This document shows positions 9,338 through 18,182 of a DNA stretch of 64,000 nt, piece after piece. The translations under genes and the position numbers were made by a program. The notes beneath the pieces were generated by a model. The model had not been told where the DNA came from. It searched no databases and saw only the letters and a program-made list of their open reading frames with translations. The stretch is from Sporosarcina sp. ACRSM (GTDB lineage: Bacteria > Bacillota > Bacilli > Bacillales_A > Planococcaceae), in the NCBI RefSeq assembly GCF_022346545.1, contig NZ_JAKRNU010000005.1, positions 245,920 through 309,919 of the forward strand, read 5' to 3'. Position 1 is the first letter of the stretch; each line of letters opens with the position of its first letter.

Positions 9338-9676
9338 TCATTTCTCAACCGGACTGAATTCGTGTACCCAAACCTTCATTGTCGGAAGCCATGGCATTTG
9401 TGCATGAGCATGCATCGACATCATCGATTGCTTATATTCTTCCACATTTGTATAGCCTTCCTGCTGTGCATGTTCATCTGTCAGTTCACCAAGTGTCTGT
9501 CTGTAAAGTGCATCGATGACAAATTCTTTACCGTCCAACACCATGATTTCACCTGGATAAGCATAAACACCATTCCGGCGTGTAGCCGTTTTTTGTCCGT
9601 TCAATACTTTTTCTACATCTTCCGGTATGGTGACCAACCGTTCGATCGAGCATGTTTTTTCTGGTAATTCTTTCAT
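9338..9676 (-). CDS. ASCH-domain protein
   Basis: Small soluble protein of 112 aa resembling ASCH domains, which adopt a PUA-like beta-barrel and are thought to bind RNA or nucleotides. The diagnostic stretch is VLNGQKTATRR (residues about 24-34), matching the family's G-K-K-T-x-T-R pattern, followed by a beta-rich middle. It has an AGGAGAT-type site just upstream of ATG 9676 (reverse of ATCTCCT at 9680-9688). Function unknown; it precedes the membrane protein gene by 8 nt. Confidence 0.65.
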   Translation of the reverse strand: MKELPEKTCSIERLVTIPEDVEKVLNGQKTATRRNGVYAYPGEIMVLDGKEFVIDALYRQTLGELTDEHAQQEGYTNVEEYKQSMMSMHAHAQMPWLPTMKVWVHEFSPVEK

Positions 9677-9813
9677 GTAAATCTCCTCATTTCATATTCG
9701 TACTCTAACTTCTATCATACCGATTTAAGTCCATTTTTGCGAGAGGCGCCAAACAGGTTCTCTCTTTTTCGAAAATCGAAAAGTGCCGTTCGTCACGCAT
9801 CGGTCACAATTTT

Positions 9814-10998
9814 TCATTGCTGGTTGCTGCAAACGACTTCCGCCACTGCTTTTGCGGCAACGAGAAGTGCGTCTTCGTCAATATCCCATCTCGGATGATG
9901 ATTGAAATATGGCTTCTCCACCCCTTTTGGTTTACAGCCGATATAGAAAAAGCAAGAAGGGAATCTTAGTGCATAATAGGCAAAGTCCTCTGATCCGGAG
10001 AACATTGGAAACTCGGTCATCGCTTTAATTTCCGACTCCGTTGAATTTTCAATGGCTTCGACCACACCTGCCGTAATCTCCGGATCGTTGTAGAGCGGCG
10101 GATAATCCGGAACGTAATCCAGTTCGCAAGTGACATCGAATTCCTCTTCAATCCCTCTGACGATTCGATGGATTTCTTTTTCCATCAATTGCTGGATCTC
10201 CGATGTCATATAGCGCACATCACCTTCCAATTCGACGCTATCTTTGATGACATTGAATTGACCTTTCCCATCAAACGACCCTATCGTGATGACACCCATG
10301 TCAAACGGATTTAATCGACGGCTCACAATTGTTTGTATGGATGTAACAAAATGGGCTCCCGCTACAATCGTATCATTCGCCAAATGTGGAGATGAGCCAT
10401 GACCACCGATGCCTTGGATCTTCAACTTGAAATAACTTCGGCCCGCCATTGCAAAGCCACTTCGATAGCCGACATCCCCGGCAGAATTGGTCGGAAATAG
10501 ATGGATGCCATAGACCGCATCCACGTCATCCAGCAATCCGGACTCCACAATGCTTTTTGCTCCACCTGGCGGCACTTCCTCTGCGTGCTGGTGAATGATT
10601 TTAATTGTACCGGCCACTTCCGACTTTAATTGGATCAGGCAATCTGCCAATACTAGCAAATAAGCAGTATGTCCATCATGTCCACAAGCATGCATGACCC
10701 CTTCATTTTTCGATTTGAACGGTACTTCCGTTTCTTCATGGATCGGCAACGCATCAAAGTCAGCTCGCAAACCGATCGTTTTCCCCGGTTTTCCACCTTT
10801 GATCGTCACGATAATGCCATAACCGTTCCCGACATTCGTCTGGATATCCACATCTTTCCCTTTGTAAAAATCAGCAATGTACTGTGCTGTTTTTTCTTCT
10901 TTGAAAGATAACTCCGGATGCTCATGCAAATAACGTCTAATTTGAATGATTTCCTCTTCGCGCTCTTCAAGCATTTTCATCAGCTGTTTTTTCATCAT
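9814..10998 (-). CDS. M20-family amidohydrolase (hippurate/N-acyl amino acid hydrolase-like)
   Basis: Metal-dependent amidohydrolase, 394 aa, of the M20D group that removes acyl groups from N-acyl amino acids. Metal-binding signature HACGHDGH at about residues 104-111, the EE of HAEEVPPGG near 140-141 and a late SGSEDFAY near 345 are intact. The N-terminus RRYLHEHPELSF is typical. Start: AAAGGA lies 7 nt before ATG 10998; a second ATG follows at once and a TTG precedes it. It stands alone between the ASCH gene and the riboflavin operon. Substrate cannot be read from sequence. Confidence 0.85.
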   Translation of the reverse strand: MMKKQLMKMLEEREEEIIQIRRYLHEHPELSFKEEKTAQYIADFYKGKDVDIQTNVGNGYGIIVTIKGGKPGKTIGLRADFDALPIHEETEVPFKSKNEGVMHACGHDGHTAYLLVLADCLIQLKSEVAGTIKIIHQHAEEVPPGGAKSIVESGLLDDVDAVYGIHLFPTNSAGDVGYRSGFAMAGRSYFKLKIQGIGGHGSSPHLANDTIVAGAHFVTSIQTIVSRRLNPFDMGVITIGSFDGKGQFNVIKDSVELEGDVRYMTSEIQQLMEKEIHRIVRGIEEEFDVTCELDYVPDYPPLYNDPEITAGVVEAIENSTESEIKAMTEFPMFSGSEDFAYYALRFPSCFFYIGCKPKGVEKPYFNHHPRWDIDEDALLVAAKAVAEVVCSNQQ

Positions 10999-11092
10999 CA
11001 ATCATTCCTTTAACATTTGATGTACTAACGATAGTTGTCCAACTAATTTTAACATTTTTCCAATAACATATCTGCTATTCCACTATCTAAAA

Positions 11093-11124
11093 AGCCCGGT
11101 CCCATTTAAACTTGGGATCGGGCT
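11093..11124 (-). terminator. Riboflavin operon terminator
   Basis: AGCCCGGTCCCA / TGGGATCGGGCT hairpin; on the minus strand it is followed by a U-rich run (forward ...CTAAAAAG at 11087-11094). Lies 8 nt after ribH. Confidence 0.85.
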
Positions 11125-11131
11125 TTGCTAT

Positions 11132-11596
11132 TTAGATCTGTTTCAATAAATTCGCCATTTCAATGGCAGAGTTTGCCGCATCCCAGCCTTTATTTCCAGC
11201 TTTTGTTCCGGCACGCTCGATGGCTTGTTCGATCGTATCCGTCGTCAAGACACCGAAGATGACTGGAAGCCCTTCCTGGAAATTGATAGCAGCGACTCCT
11301 TTCGCCACTTCATTGCAGACAAAATCGAAGTGCGGTGTAGAACCGCGAATGACTGTGCCGAGCGTGATGACTGCGTCATACTTTCCGGAAGCGGCCATTT
11401 TTTTCGCCACGAGCGGAATTTCATAAGCTCCCGGCACCCACGCAACTGCAACATCGCTATCTGCAACACCATGGCGTCGCAATGCATCCTCTGCACCGCT
11501 TAATAATTTACTGGTAATAAACTCATTGAACCTTCCAACAACGATTCCTACTTTAAGCCCTGTGCCAACTAAATGTCCTTCAAAAATGTTTCCCAT
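11132..11596 (-). CDS. ribH: 6,7-dimethyl-8-ribityllumazine synthase
   Basis: Condenses 3,4-dihydroxy-2-butanone 4-phosphate with the pyrimidine intermediate to give lumazine. At 154 aa it has the normal size of the capsid-forming enzyme. Recognisable are [13 protein letters not shown] (residues about 20-32), the WVPGAYEIP loop near 53-61, the phosphate-binding [14 protein letters not shown] (about 81-94) with catalytic His, and GVLTTDT. A GAGGGGGA site precedes ATG 11596. It follows ribB by 37 nt and closes the operon. Confidence 0.95.
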   Translation of the reverse strand: MGNIFEGHLVGTGLKVGIVVGRFNEFITSKLLSGAEDALRRHGVADSDVAVAWVPGAYEIPLVAKKMAASGKYDAVITLGTVIRGSTPHFDFVCNEVAKGVAAINFQEGLPVIFGVLTTDTIEQAIERAGTKAGNKGWDAANSAIEMANLLKQI

Positions 11597-11633
11597 TATA
11601 AATCCCCCTCAATGTATTTTTTTCTTAAAAAAG

Positions 11634-12266
11634 TCATTGTCCGATTTCTGCAACTTTTACGCCTTCAAGTTCCAGACGATAGGTAACGAGATCCTGAATC
11701 GTTAACAACGCAAGGCCCAAACGTTCTGCGACCTCTTTTAATTGCGGAACTCTTGCCATTGTTCCATCCTCATTCATGATTTCGCAAATGACACCAACCG
11801 GCTCGACACCCGCTAGCTTCGCAAGATCGACAGCCGCTTCCGTATGACCTGTCCGTTTCAATACGCCGCCAGCTTTAGCAATCAGCGGGAAAATATGACC
11901 CGGTCTTCTAAAGTCCTCAGGTTGTGCCTCTTTTCCGAGCATCTTCAAAATGGTATCCGATCGTTCGAATGCGGATATTCCTGTATGGCAGTCTTTATGG
12001 TCGATGCTAATGGTAAAAGCAGTCCCATGTGCATCACTATTATTTTCCGTCATCAGTGGAAGGTCGAGCTGCTTTGCCTTCGCTTCCTCTATCGGCACAC
12101 AAATCAACCCTCTACCTTCAGTCGCCATGAAATTGATAATTTCAGGGGTTGCATATTGTCCTAGTGCAACAAAGTCCCCTTCATTTTCCCGATCTTCATC
12201 GTCCACAACGATAATCGGTTTCCCTTTTTTCAATTCTTCAATTGCTTGTTCAACAGTAGCAAACAT
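11634..12266 (-). CDS. ribB: 3,4-dihydroxy-2-butanone 4-phosphate synthase, monofunctional
   Basis: Converts ribulose 5-phosphate to DHBP. The 210-aa protein has the complete RibB domain: [12 protein letters not shown] (about residues 20-31), ATEGRGLIC, and HIFPLIAK with the [11 protein letters not shown] acid/base region near 135-160. Bacilli usually encode a fused RibBA of about 400 aa; here the frame stops in the short linker after RibB, so the GTP cyclohydrolase II half is absent and the next gene is ribH. This is either a true monofunctional enzyme or an old deletion. RibB itself looks functional. Confidence 0.93.
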   Translation of the reverse strand: MFATVEQAIEELKKGKPIIVVDDEDRENEGDFVALGQYATPEIINFMATEGRGLICVPIEEAKAKQLDLPLMTENNSDAHGTAFTISIDHKDCHTGISAFERSDTILKMLGKEAQPEDFRRPGHIFPLIAKAGGVLKRTGHTEAAVDLAKLAGVEPVGVICEIMNEDGTMARVPQLKEVAERLGLALLTIQDLVTYRLELEGVKVAEIGQ

Positions 12267-12281
12267 TTGTCAATCGCCTCC

Positions 12282-12935
12282 TTAATCCAAAAAGCCACTT
12301 GCAGCAAGCGTATCCATTGTGAGTCCGCCGCTAGCCGTATTTCCTTTATCCGTTGTAAATAGTCGTTCAATATATTTTGCAAGCATGTCACATTCAATAT
12401 TCACAAAATCACCTACATGTTTCCGTCCAATGATCGAGTCATCTTGTGTCACGGGGATGAGCGAGATGGTAAATCCGCTATCCGTCACGTCAAAGACGGT
12501 CAGCGAAGTGCCATCGACCGTAACCGACCCTTTCGGCATCAAATATTTTAAAAATGCCGGTGCGATATTGATATCGAAGTAAATGGCATTTTCCATCGGC
12601 TTCACCGCTATGATTTCACCTGTCCCATCGACATGTCCACTGACAAAATGTCCACCAAAACGACCATTGGCAGCCATTGCGCGTTCCAAATTGACAGGGC
12701 TCCCCGTCCGTAATCGGTGGAGATTGGTCGCCTTATACGTTTCAGGCATGACATCAGCCGTAAATTGCTGGTCCGTGAATTGCGCAACTGTCAAGCAAAC
12801 ACCGTTTACCGAAATGCTATCGCCAATATGGACATCCGACAGTACAGTCTTACAGCTGATTGCTAATTGCATGGCATTTTTTCCACGTTTCACCGAGGCA
12901 ATGCTCCCGATTTCTTCTACAATTCCAGTAAACAA
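12282..12935 (-). CDS. ribE: Riboflavin synthase, alpha chain
   Basis: Dismutates two lumazines to riboflavin. 217 aa with two tandem lumazine-binding repeats (about 1-97 and 98-190), each with a G..S.NG/DG.SLTV motif (SVNGVCLTV; TVDGTSLTV); the first begins with the canonical MFTGIVEE. Start is TTG 12935 with GAAAGGAG 11 nt upstream. It is the first gene after the FMN riboswitch, with a gene-free stretch of more than 560 nt where ribD usually lies. It is separated from ribB by 15 nt. Confidence 0.95.
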   Translation of the reverse strand: MFTGIVEEIGSIASVKRGKNAMQLAISCKTVLSDVHIGDSISVNGVCLTVAQFTDQQFTADVMPETYKATNLHRLRTGSPVNLERAMAANGRFGGHFVSGHVDGTGEIIAVKPMENAIYFDINIAPAFLKYLMPKGSVTVDGTSLTVFDVTDSGFTISLIPVTQDDSIIGRKHVGDFVNIECDMLAKYIERLFTTDKGNTASGGLTMDTLAASGFLD

Positions 12936-13502
12936 AGTAGTTTAATCTCCTTTCTAGAACCGAAGACACAGGCAAAGATATACTTAATTTTCGCGTAATT
13001 AAATATATGGAGAATGTCCGCTCTGTCATGGGGGTTCCATTGATAACGCACTGGTGTCTTTTCAGACAAGCACGCATGGCATACATGGATGCCGCTATTC
13101 AAAAAGTGAATTGGATTCTTTCCACCGTGGGGCAAACGGGTGGTAGGGAAAGGGTTGATAACACGGATTGTACGTAAAACAAATTCTTCGTATGGCGGAG
13201 GTGTGGACATTCGTTCATTATGTATAGTCATGTCCAATGCCAACTCAAAGAAGCGAAAGACAACCGGCGAGATTTGCGGCGACTTTCAAAATGACGTACA
13301 CTTTCTTTCCGTAGATGATAAATTGACAAAATGCTTGATTCGACTGTTCGTTATACTTTATAAAAGGCCAGAAATTCCTCATTTTAAGGCAACTCCAAGA
13401 AGCCCGCTTTTTTTACAATCAGTAACAGCCAGGCATAACTGTGCCCATTGCTGATCCAAGTTGAAAGAGCAGAATTTTCAAGCATTGCACGCATATCCAA
13501 AC
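12936..13502 (-). other. Long untranslated leader between FMN riboswitch and ribE; ribD absent
   Basis: This stretch lies where ribD (about 1.1 kb) usually starts. I see no RibD motifs (no HAE or PCxxxxxxPPC deaminase zinc site) in any frame. Open frames exist on both strands: minus 12917-13243, which begins LALDM like RibD but then loses all resemblance, and plus about 12941-13177. Neither has a convincing Shine-Dalgarno site plus a family match. It may be degraded ribD or unrelated DNA. Confidence 0.5.
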
Positions 13503-13643
13503 AGCTTCTCCCATCCAGACTATCACTGTCGGTGCCGGAATTTCACCAGCTCCACCGTCTTCCAAGAAGGAAGGACGGGTCACGGACTGACGAGCGCTTG
13601 CTCGATCACCGTCGGTAAGGAATTTCACCTTGCCCCGAAGCGT
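13503..13643 (-). promoter_or_regulatory. FMN riboswitch (RFN element)
   Basis: The minus strand shows the conserved RFN landmarks in order: CTTCGGGGCAAGGTGAAATT, CCGACGGTGAT, CAGTCCGTGACCCG, GGTGGAGCTGGTGAAATTCC, CCGACAGTGATAGTCTGGAT and the closing GGGAGAAG. FMN binding should switch off the downstream ribE-ribB-ribH transcript or its translation. The expression platform is not obvious: I see no canonical hairpin plus U-run on the minus strand directly after it. Confidence 0.95.
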
Positions 13644-13763
13644 TTTCTATGACGTACTGATTTTAAGTTAACATACTCCTTTAATTTAAGCAAAAAAAAT
13701 TAGCTAAGACCTGGCTGAACGCTAACGGATTCTAAGAAAAAAAGACCGATAAAGGAAGTAAAA

Positions 13764-13803
13764 CCCCAGAAAAGCACTGCCTAAATGCAGCGCTTTTCTG
13801 GGG
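13764..13803 (-). terminator. Terminator after the second opuAC copy
   Basis: CCCCAGAAAAGC (13764-13775) pairs with GCTTTTCTGGGG (13792-13803), with a nested CTGC/GCAG in the loop. On the minus strand it is followed by a modest U-rich tract (forward ...GTAAAA). It also shields the riboflavin leader. Confidence 0.75.
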
Positions 13804-13844
13804 TTACTCTCATGTTAAGGGGACGGAAGAATTTTTTTTGTTAA

Positions 13845-14744
13845 TTATTCCCTTAAATCCTCGATGGAATCAATGTCCATATATTGCGGCACAACGAGAC
13901 CCACTTTGACACCTTCCATATTGACACCTAGTTCTTCAAATTGTCCTTCGAATTTATCGGCGTATACTTTAGCCGTCAGGGGTAACCAAGCTGCAAGCGA
14001 TGCATCTGCACTACCATCCGCTATTGCCGTCCATAACGGACCAGCCTCCACTTGCATTAAGGTGACGTTATGGCCCATATCCTCCAATACGAGTTTTATG
14101 ACATTATGGCTTGCGATTTCACTATCCCACGCCACATACACTAGCTTGATCTTATCACCATCCACTTTGTCTACGCCTGCTGTCCATTCCGCCACTTTCT
14201 CTTCATTGGCATCGATCCAGTTTTGCGCAGCCACTTCCTCTCTTTCGCCTTCCTGGATAGCCCTCATCACTTCACTCATGTCTTCTTCCGTCCACTTGAA
14301 CCGGGAAAGAATTTGGTGCGCTTCCGGTAAATCATCCGCTAACCCAAGTCTTCCGAGAGTACGGATTTGCTCTTCTCCCCCATACAATCCTAGTGGGTCT
14401 TCAAGAAATTTCAAATCGAATTCTGCAAACTTCCAATGCGGTGTCCATCCGATGACGATGATCGGCTGTTCTTTATCATAAGCCTTTTTCAATGCCGCAG
14501 TCATTGTCGCACCTGAACCGGAAACAAGATTCCAATCTGTCAATCCATATTCTTCAATCGCTTTTTCTGTGGTGGTCATAATGGCCGCACCTGGATCGAT
14601 ACCTATAATTTGATGATCAAGTGATACTCCGACCGATTTTTCCGTCCCCGTCTTTGCTTTCTCATCATTGTTGCCACATGCTGCAAGGCCTATCGCCAGC
14701 AAAGCCGTCGCTCCAAGTCCTACTAATTTTTTCGTTAATTCCAT
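13845..14744 (-). CDS. Glycine betaine-binding lipoprotein, second copy (OpuAC-like)
   Basis: Extracellular substrate-binding lipoprotein of 299 aa, paralogous to the OpuAC just upstream over its whole length. Lipobox LAAC; then an OpuAC domain with the conserved GWTPHWKF block and the WLPLT segment near the C-terminus. GGGGAG lies 11 nt before ATG 14744; the frame upstream of this is untranslated. A terminator (14823-14865) separates it from the first copy, so it is reached by read-through or an unseen promoter. The two differ in acidic linker length and many surface residues, which may mean a different compatible solute. Confidence 0.88.
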   Translation of the reverse strand: MELTKKLVGLGATALLAIGLAACGNNDEKAKTGTEKSVGVSLDHQIIGIDPGAAIMTTTEKAIEEYGLTDWNLVSGSGATMTAALKKAYDKEQPIIVIGWTPHWKFAEFDLKFLEDPLGLYGGEEQIRTLGRLGLADDLPEAHQILSRFKWTEEDMSEVMRAIQEGEREEVAAQNWIDANEEKVAEWTAGVDKVDGDKIKLVYVAWDSEIASHNVIKLVLEDMGHNVTLMQVEAGPLWTAIADGSADASLAAWLPLTAKVYADKFEGQFEELGVNMEGVKVGLVVPQYMDIDSIEDLRE

Positions 14745-14822
14745 AATGTCATCTCCCCCATTACCTTCCCACTTCAAGCTTATTTGCTTTTGCCATTCAA
14801 ACGGTATGTAAAACAAACAATA

Positions 14823-14865
14823 AAACCCGGAAAAACGCCACTACTTCTAGCGTTCTTCCGGGTTT
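14823..14865 (-). terminator. Terminator between the two opuAC copies
   Basis: AAACCCGGAA...ACGC pairs with GCGT..TTCCGGGTTT around an 11-nt loop. Position suggests partial termination after the core opuA operon, setting a lower level of the second binding protein. Confidence 0.75.
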
Positions 14866-14910
14866 ATGATTCTAATTTCCCATCTACAAATGGAGCCGGA
14901 ACCCCTCTGC

Positions 14911-15825
14911 TTATTCCTTCAAGTCTTCAATCGAGTCAATGTCCATATAACTTGGAACGACGAGACCGATTTTAACCCCTTCCGTATGGGTGCCGAGCTC
15001 TTCGTATTTACCTTCGAATTTATCAGCATATGTTTTATGCGTGAGCGGTAACCATCCCGCAAGTGTTGCGTCCACACTGCCATCTGCGACCGCTGTCCAC
15101 ATAGGGCCTGCTTCCACTTGTGTTAAAGTAACATCATATCCCATGTCTTCCAAGACAAGTTTCATGACATTATGGCTTGCGATTTCACTATCCCATGCAA
15201 CGTAGGCAAGTTTGATTTTATCGCCATCCACTTTTTCTACGCCTGCTGTCCATTCTGCTACTTTCTCTTCGTTGGCATCGATCCAATTTTGTGCAGCTAC
15301 CTCTTCTTTTTCACCATTCTGGATGGCAATCATGACTGAGCCCATATCATCTTGGGACCAGTGGAAGTTTGAAAGGATTTGGTGTGCTTCCGGCATGTCT
15401 TCCGCAAGTCCGAGTCTCCCGATGGAGCGGATTTGCTCTTCCCCACCATAAACGCCTTTAGGATCCTCTAGAAATTTCAGATCAAATTCAGCGAATTTCC
15501 AATGCGGTGTCCAGCCTGTCACAATGATCGGATCTTCTTTGTCATATGCTTTTTTCAAAGCAGCCGTCATCGCTGCACCTGAACCGGATACAAGATCCCA
15601 ATCCGTCAGTTCATATTCTTCAATCGCTTTTTCAGTCGTTTCCATAAGGCCAGCTCCCGGATCGATGCCAGTAATTTTATAGTTCACTGATTCGCCGACA
15701 GATGTTGACGTTCCTGTTGCTGCCCCTTCATCTTCTGTCTTTCCGTCATCGTTGCCACATGCTGCAAGACCAAGTGCAAGTAAAGCTGTTGCTCCAAAAC
15801 CTACTAGTTTTTTTGTAAGTGTCAT
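14911..15825 (-). CDS. opuAC: Glycine betaine-binding lipoprotein OpuAC
   Basis: High-affinity extracellular receptor of the OpuA osmoprotectant importer, 304 aa. Signal peptide with lipobox LAAC (Cys23 region), an acidic/Thr-rich linker, then the OpuAC domain with Trp-rich motifs (GWTPHWKF; QNWIDANEEKV; AGWLPLTHKTYADKFEG) expected to form the aromatic cage around quaternary ammonium ligands. Its start overlaps the permease stop as ATGA. Followed by its own terminator and then a close paralogue. Confidence 0.93.
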   Translation of the reverse strand: MTLTKKLVGFGATALLALGLAACGNDDGKTEDEGAATGTSTSVGESVNYKITGIDPGAGLMETTEKAIEEYELTDWDLVSGSGAAMTAALKKAYDKEDPIIVTGWTPHWKFAEFDLKFLEDPKGVYGGEEQIRSIGRLGLAEDMPEAHQILSNFHWSQDDMGSVMIAIQNGEKEEVAAQNWIDANEEKVAEWTAGVEKVDGDKIKLAYVAWDSEIASHNVMKLVLEDMGYDVTLTQVEAGPMWTAVADGSVDATLAGWLPLTHKTYADKFEGKYEELGTHTEGVKIGLVVPSYMDIDSIEDLKE

Positions 15826-16673
15826 GCTGTAGTTCCCCCTTGTTTTTTCTTACCGGCGTGCTGGGTGATCCGATCCAAGATAATCGCCACAATGACGATT
15901 GCCAGACCGGTTTCGAAACCGACGCCTGTTTTTAATTGTGTGACTGCCCGGTACACTTCTTCACCGAGCCCGGGTGCACCGACCATTGACGCGATGACAA
16001 CCATCGATAATGACAGCATGATACTTTGGTTGACTCCTGCCATAATTGTCGGTTTAGCGAGCGGAATTTGCGTTTTCCATAATCTTTGCCATGTCGTCGA
16101 TCCGAAAGCTTCCGTCGCTTCAATCAAATCTTTCGGCACTTGCTCGATTCCGAGCATTGTCAAACGGATTGTCGGCGGCATCGAGAAGATGACGGACGCA
16201 ACAACCCCCGGTACAACTCCGATATTGAAGAAAAAGATCGCTGGTAACAAGTACACGAATGCCGGCATTGTTTGCATCAGATCCAAAATGGGATTGATGA
16301 TTTTCCTAACCGTTGCTTGTTGGGAGCCCCATACCCCGATCGGAATACCGATGAGAAGTGCGAACAATACGGATGTCAGCACAAGCGCGAGCATTTGCAA
16401 CATCGGATACCAATAGCCCAAATAATCAATGAACAACAGCCCGATCAATGAAAATAAAGCAATACGACGCGTAGAAATAAACCACGCCAGCAAGGAGAAT
16501 AGAACAGCAAGCAGAATTGATGGCACCATATTTAGCCACTCCACTGACCCTTCGACAATCCCCGCAAGAAAACCTGATATTCCATCAAAAACAGTCCCAA
16601 ATGTATCTACAAGCCAATCGACACCATCATCGATCCAATTTGCGAATGGAAGGCGAGGAAGTAAGTTATCCAA
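15822..16673 (-). CDS. opuAB: Glycine betaine ABC transporter permease OpuAB
   Basis: Membrane subunit of OpuA, 283 aa, with about six hydrophobic helices and the EAA-type loop (EATEAFGSTTWQRLWKTQIPL region, residues about 195-215). It overlaps opuAA by 8 nt and opuAC by 4 nt, consistent with tight co-translation. Family members open a path for glycine betaine or proline betaine uptake at high osmolarity. Confidence 0.93.
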   Translation of the reverse strand: MDNLLPRLPFANWIDDGVDWLVDTFGTVFDGISGFLAGIVEGSVEWLNMVPSILLAVLFSLLAWFISTRRIALFSLIGLLFIDYLGYWYPMLQMLALVLTSVLFALLIGIPIGVWGSQQATVRKIINPILDLMQTMPAFVYLLPAIFFFNIGVVPGVVASVIFSMPPTIRLTMLGIEQVPKDLIEATEAFGSTTWQRLWKTQIPLAKPTIMAGVNQSIMLSLSMVVIASMVGAPGLGEEVYRAVTQLKTGVGFETGLAIVIVAIILDRITQHAGKKKQGGTTA

Positions 16674-17985
16674 TTGACTTCACCTCCGAATCCGATTCTT
16701 CGTTGAGATCGACTGCACTTTCACTTTGTGAGCGAGAATCAATCGTCTCGTCAGTTTCAATGGACGCAACTTCTCCATTGTTATTGATAAACTGTTCGTC
16801 GCCAGACAATGCGCCGATCAGTGCACCCCGAATAATGATGCCTTGTAATTTCTTCGCCTCATCTACAACCGCTACAGGAACGGTAGCCGTTGAAACGGCA
16901 TCAAATAATTCCGTTAAGATGGTATCTGCCGAAAACATCGGCACATCTGAATTGAGGACTTCATTAAGCGTTTTACCTGCATCAGCTGCCTCCGCAGCAT
17001 CTTGCGCCGTCACCGCACCAAGTAGCCGATTCCCTTTATCCACAACGTAAATCGAAGAGATACGGAGCCGTTTCATAAGGCGCAAGGCTACACGCGGTCC
17101 GCGGTCCACTTGAACCGTATCCGCCTTTTTCATAATATGGCCTGCCGTCAATACTTTGGATAAATCGACATCTTCGACAAACCGTTCAACATACTCATTG
17201 GATGGGCTCATCAATATCTCTTCAGGTGTCCCGATTTGAACGATTTCTCCATCCTTCATCAGAGCGATGCGATCTCCTATTCGAAGAGCCTCGTCTAAAT
17301 CATGGGTGATGAAAATGATCGTTTTCCCCATATCATTATGCAACTGCAGCAATTCATCTTGCATATCTTTCCGGATCAATGGGTCAAGTGCACTGAATGC
17401 TTCGTCCATTAGCAGAATATCCGGACCGTTTGCAAGGGCTCTCGCAAGACCGACCCGCTGTTGCATCCCGCCACTCAATTGGTTCGGATATTGGTCTTCA
17501 TATCCTGCAAGACCGACCAATCTTAACGATTCTTTAGCCTTCGCTTGGCGTTCGGCTTTGGCAACCCCTTGGATTTCCAGGCCGTACTCCGTATTTTCAA
17601 GAATGGTCTTATGCGGAAAGAGCGCAAAGTTTTGGAAGACCATTCCGATTTTTTTTCGTCTCACTTGGCGGAGCTGTTCTTTGTTCATACTGACAATATC
17701 TTCTCCGTCCAATAGGATGTTGCCCATCGTCGGGTCGATCAAGCGGTTCAGCATTCGAACCAGTGTCGATTTCCCACTGCCGGACAAACCCATAATGACA
17801 AATATTTCACCTTCATACACTTCGAAGTTCGCGCTTTTGACACCAACTGTCGCGCCGGTCGCCTTCAAAATCTCTTGCTTCGTCTTACCTTCATTGAGCA
17901 GCTGCGCCGCCCTCTTACTGTTTTTGCCAAAAATCTTCGTCGTGTTCTTCACTTCGATTTTTTTACTGGCAATCTGTTCACTCAT
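16666..17985 (-). CDS. opuAA: Glycine betaine ABC transporter ATPase OpuAA
   Basis: ATPase subunit, 439 aa. Walker A GLSGSGKST near residues 65-73, LSGGMQQRVGLARAL signature, Walker B LLMDEAFSALD, and C-terminal tandem CBS domains (about 285-405) that in OpuA sense ionic strength and cyclic-di-AMP. An acidic tail rich in Glu/Asp/Ser follows. GAGGAGTGG precedes ATG 17985; the open frame continues to 18009 into a repeat element and is not used. First gene of opuA. Confidence 0.94.
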   Translation of the reverse strand: MSEQIASKKIEVKNTTKIFGKNSKRAAQLLNEGKTKQEILKATGATVGVKSANFEVYEGEIFVIMGLSGSGKSTLVRMLNRLIDPTMGNILLDGEDIVSMNKEQLRQVRRKKIGMVFQNFALFPHKTILENTEYGLEIQGVAKAERQAKAKESLRLVGLAGYEDQYPNQLSGGMQQRVGLARALANGPDILLMDEAFSALDPLIRKDMQDELLQLHNDMGKTIIFITHDLDEALRIGDRIALMKDGEIVQIGTPEEILMSPSNEYVERFVEDVDLSKVLTAGHIMKKADTVQVDRGPRVALRLMKRLRISSIYVVDKGNRLLGAVTAQDAAEAADAGKTLNEVLNSDVPMFSADTILTELFDAVSTATVPVAVVDEAKKLQGIIIRGALIGALSGDEQFINNNGEVASIETDETIDSRSQSESAVDLNEESDSEVKSIG

Positions 17986-18006
17986 CGTTCCACTCCTCAA
18001 TTTAAT

Positions 18007-18114
18007 CAATTACGCCTCGGCATAATTGCGTCCGGATTTTGAAGTGAGAATCGAACAACTAAGGGTTCGATTGGCAATTGATGCCTTTCAAAATCTCTGA
18101 CTCCGCCGGAGGCT
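18007..18114 (+). repeat. Palindromic repeat, copy A (variant inner hairpin)
   Basis: 108-nt element sharing its outer parts with copies at 30381-30470 and 31512-31593: a CAATTACGCC/GGCATAATTG hairpin, GCGTCC, a GGATTTTGAA...TTCAAAATCT stem, and CCGCCGGAGGCT. The apical hairpin differs: AATCGAAC/GTTCGATT instead of TTGAGC/GCTCAA. It lies between the opuA promoter and the opuAA ribosome-binding site, so it is transcribed in the 5' leader. Confidence 0.85.
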
Positions 18115-18133
18115 GAACTTATGAATGTTTACT

Positions 18134-18162
18134 AGTATAGCTGTAATATTTTCGTAATACAA
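18134..18162 (-). promoter_or_regulatory. opuA promoter
   Basis: Minus strand -35 TTGTAT (18157-18162), 17-nt spacer, -10 TATACT (18134-18139). Transcription would start near 18127 and run through repeat copy A before opuAA. Confidence 0.75.
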
Positions 18163-18182
18163 CCGTTTCGACAAAATAAATC

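Noticed and set aside
12941..13177. Plus-strand open frame (about 57 codons from ATG) antisense to the rib leader
   Set aside because: Protein-like composition but no ribosome-binding site, no family match and it lies within a minus-strand leader; kept only as part of the gap description.
12917..13243. Minus-strand frame beginning LALDM, considered as a ribD start
   Set aside because: After the first few residues it has none of RibD's deaminase or reductase motifs and no Shine-Dalgarno site; resemblance is too short to call a remnant.
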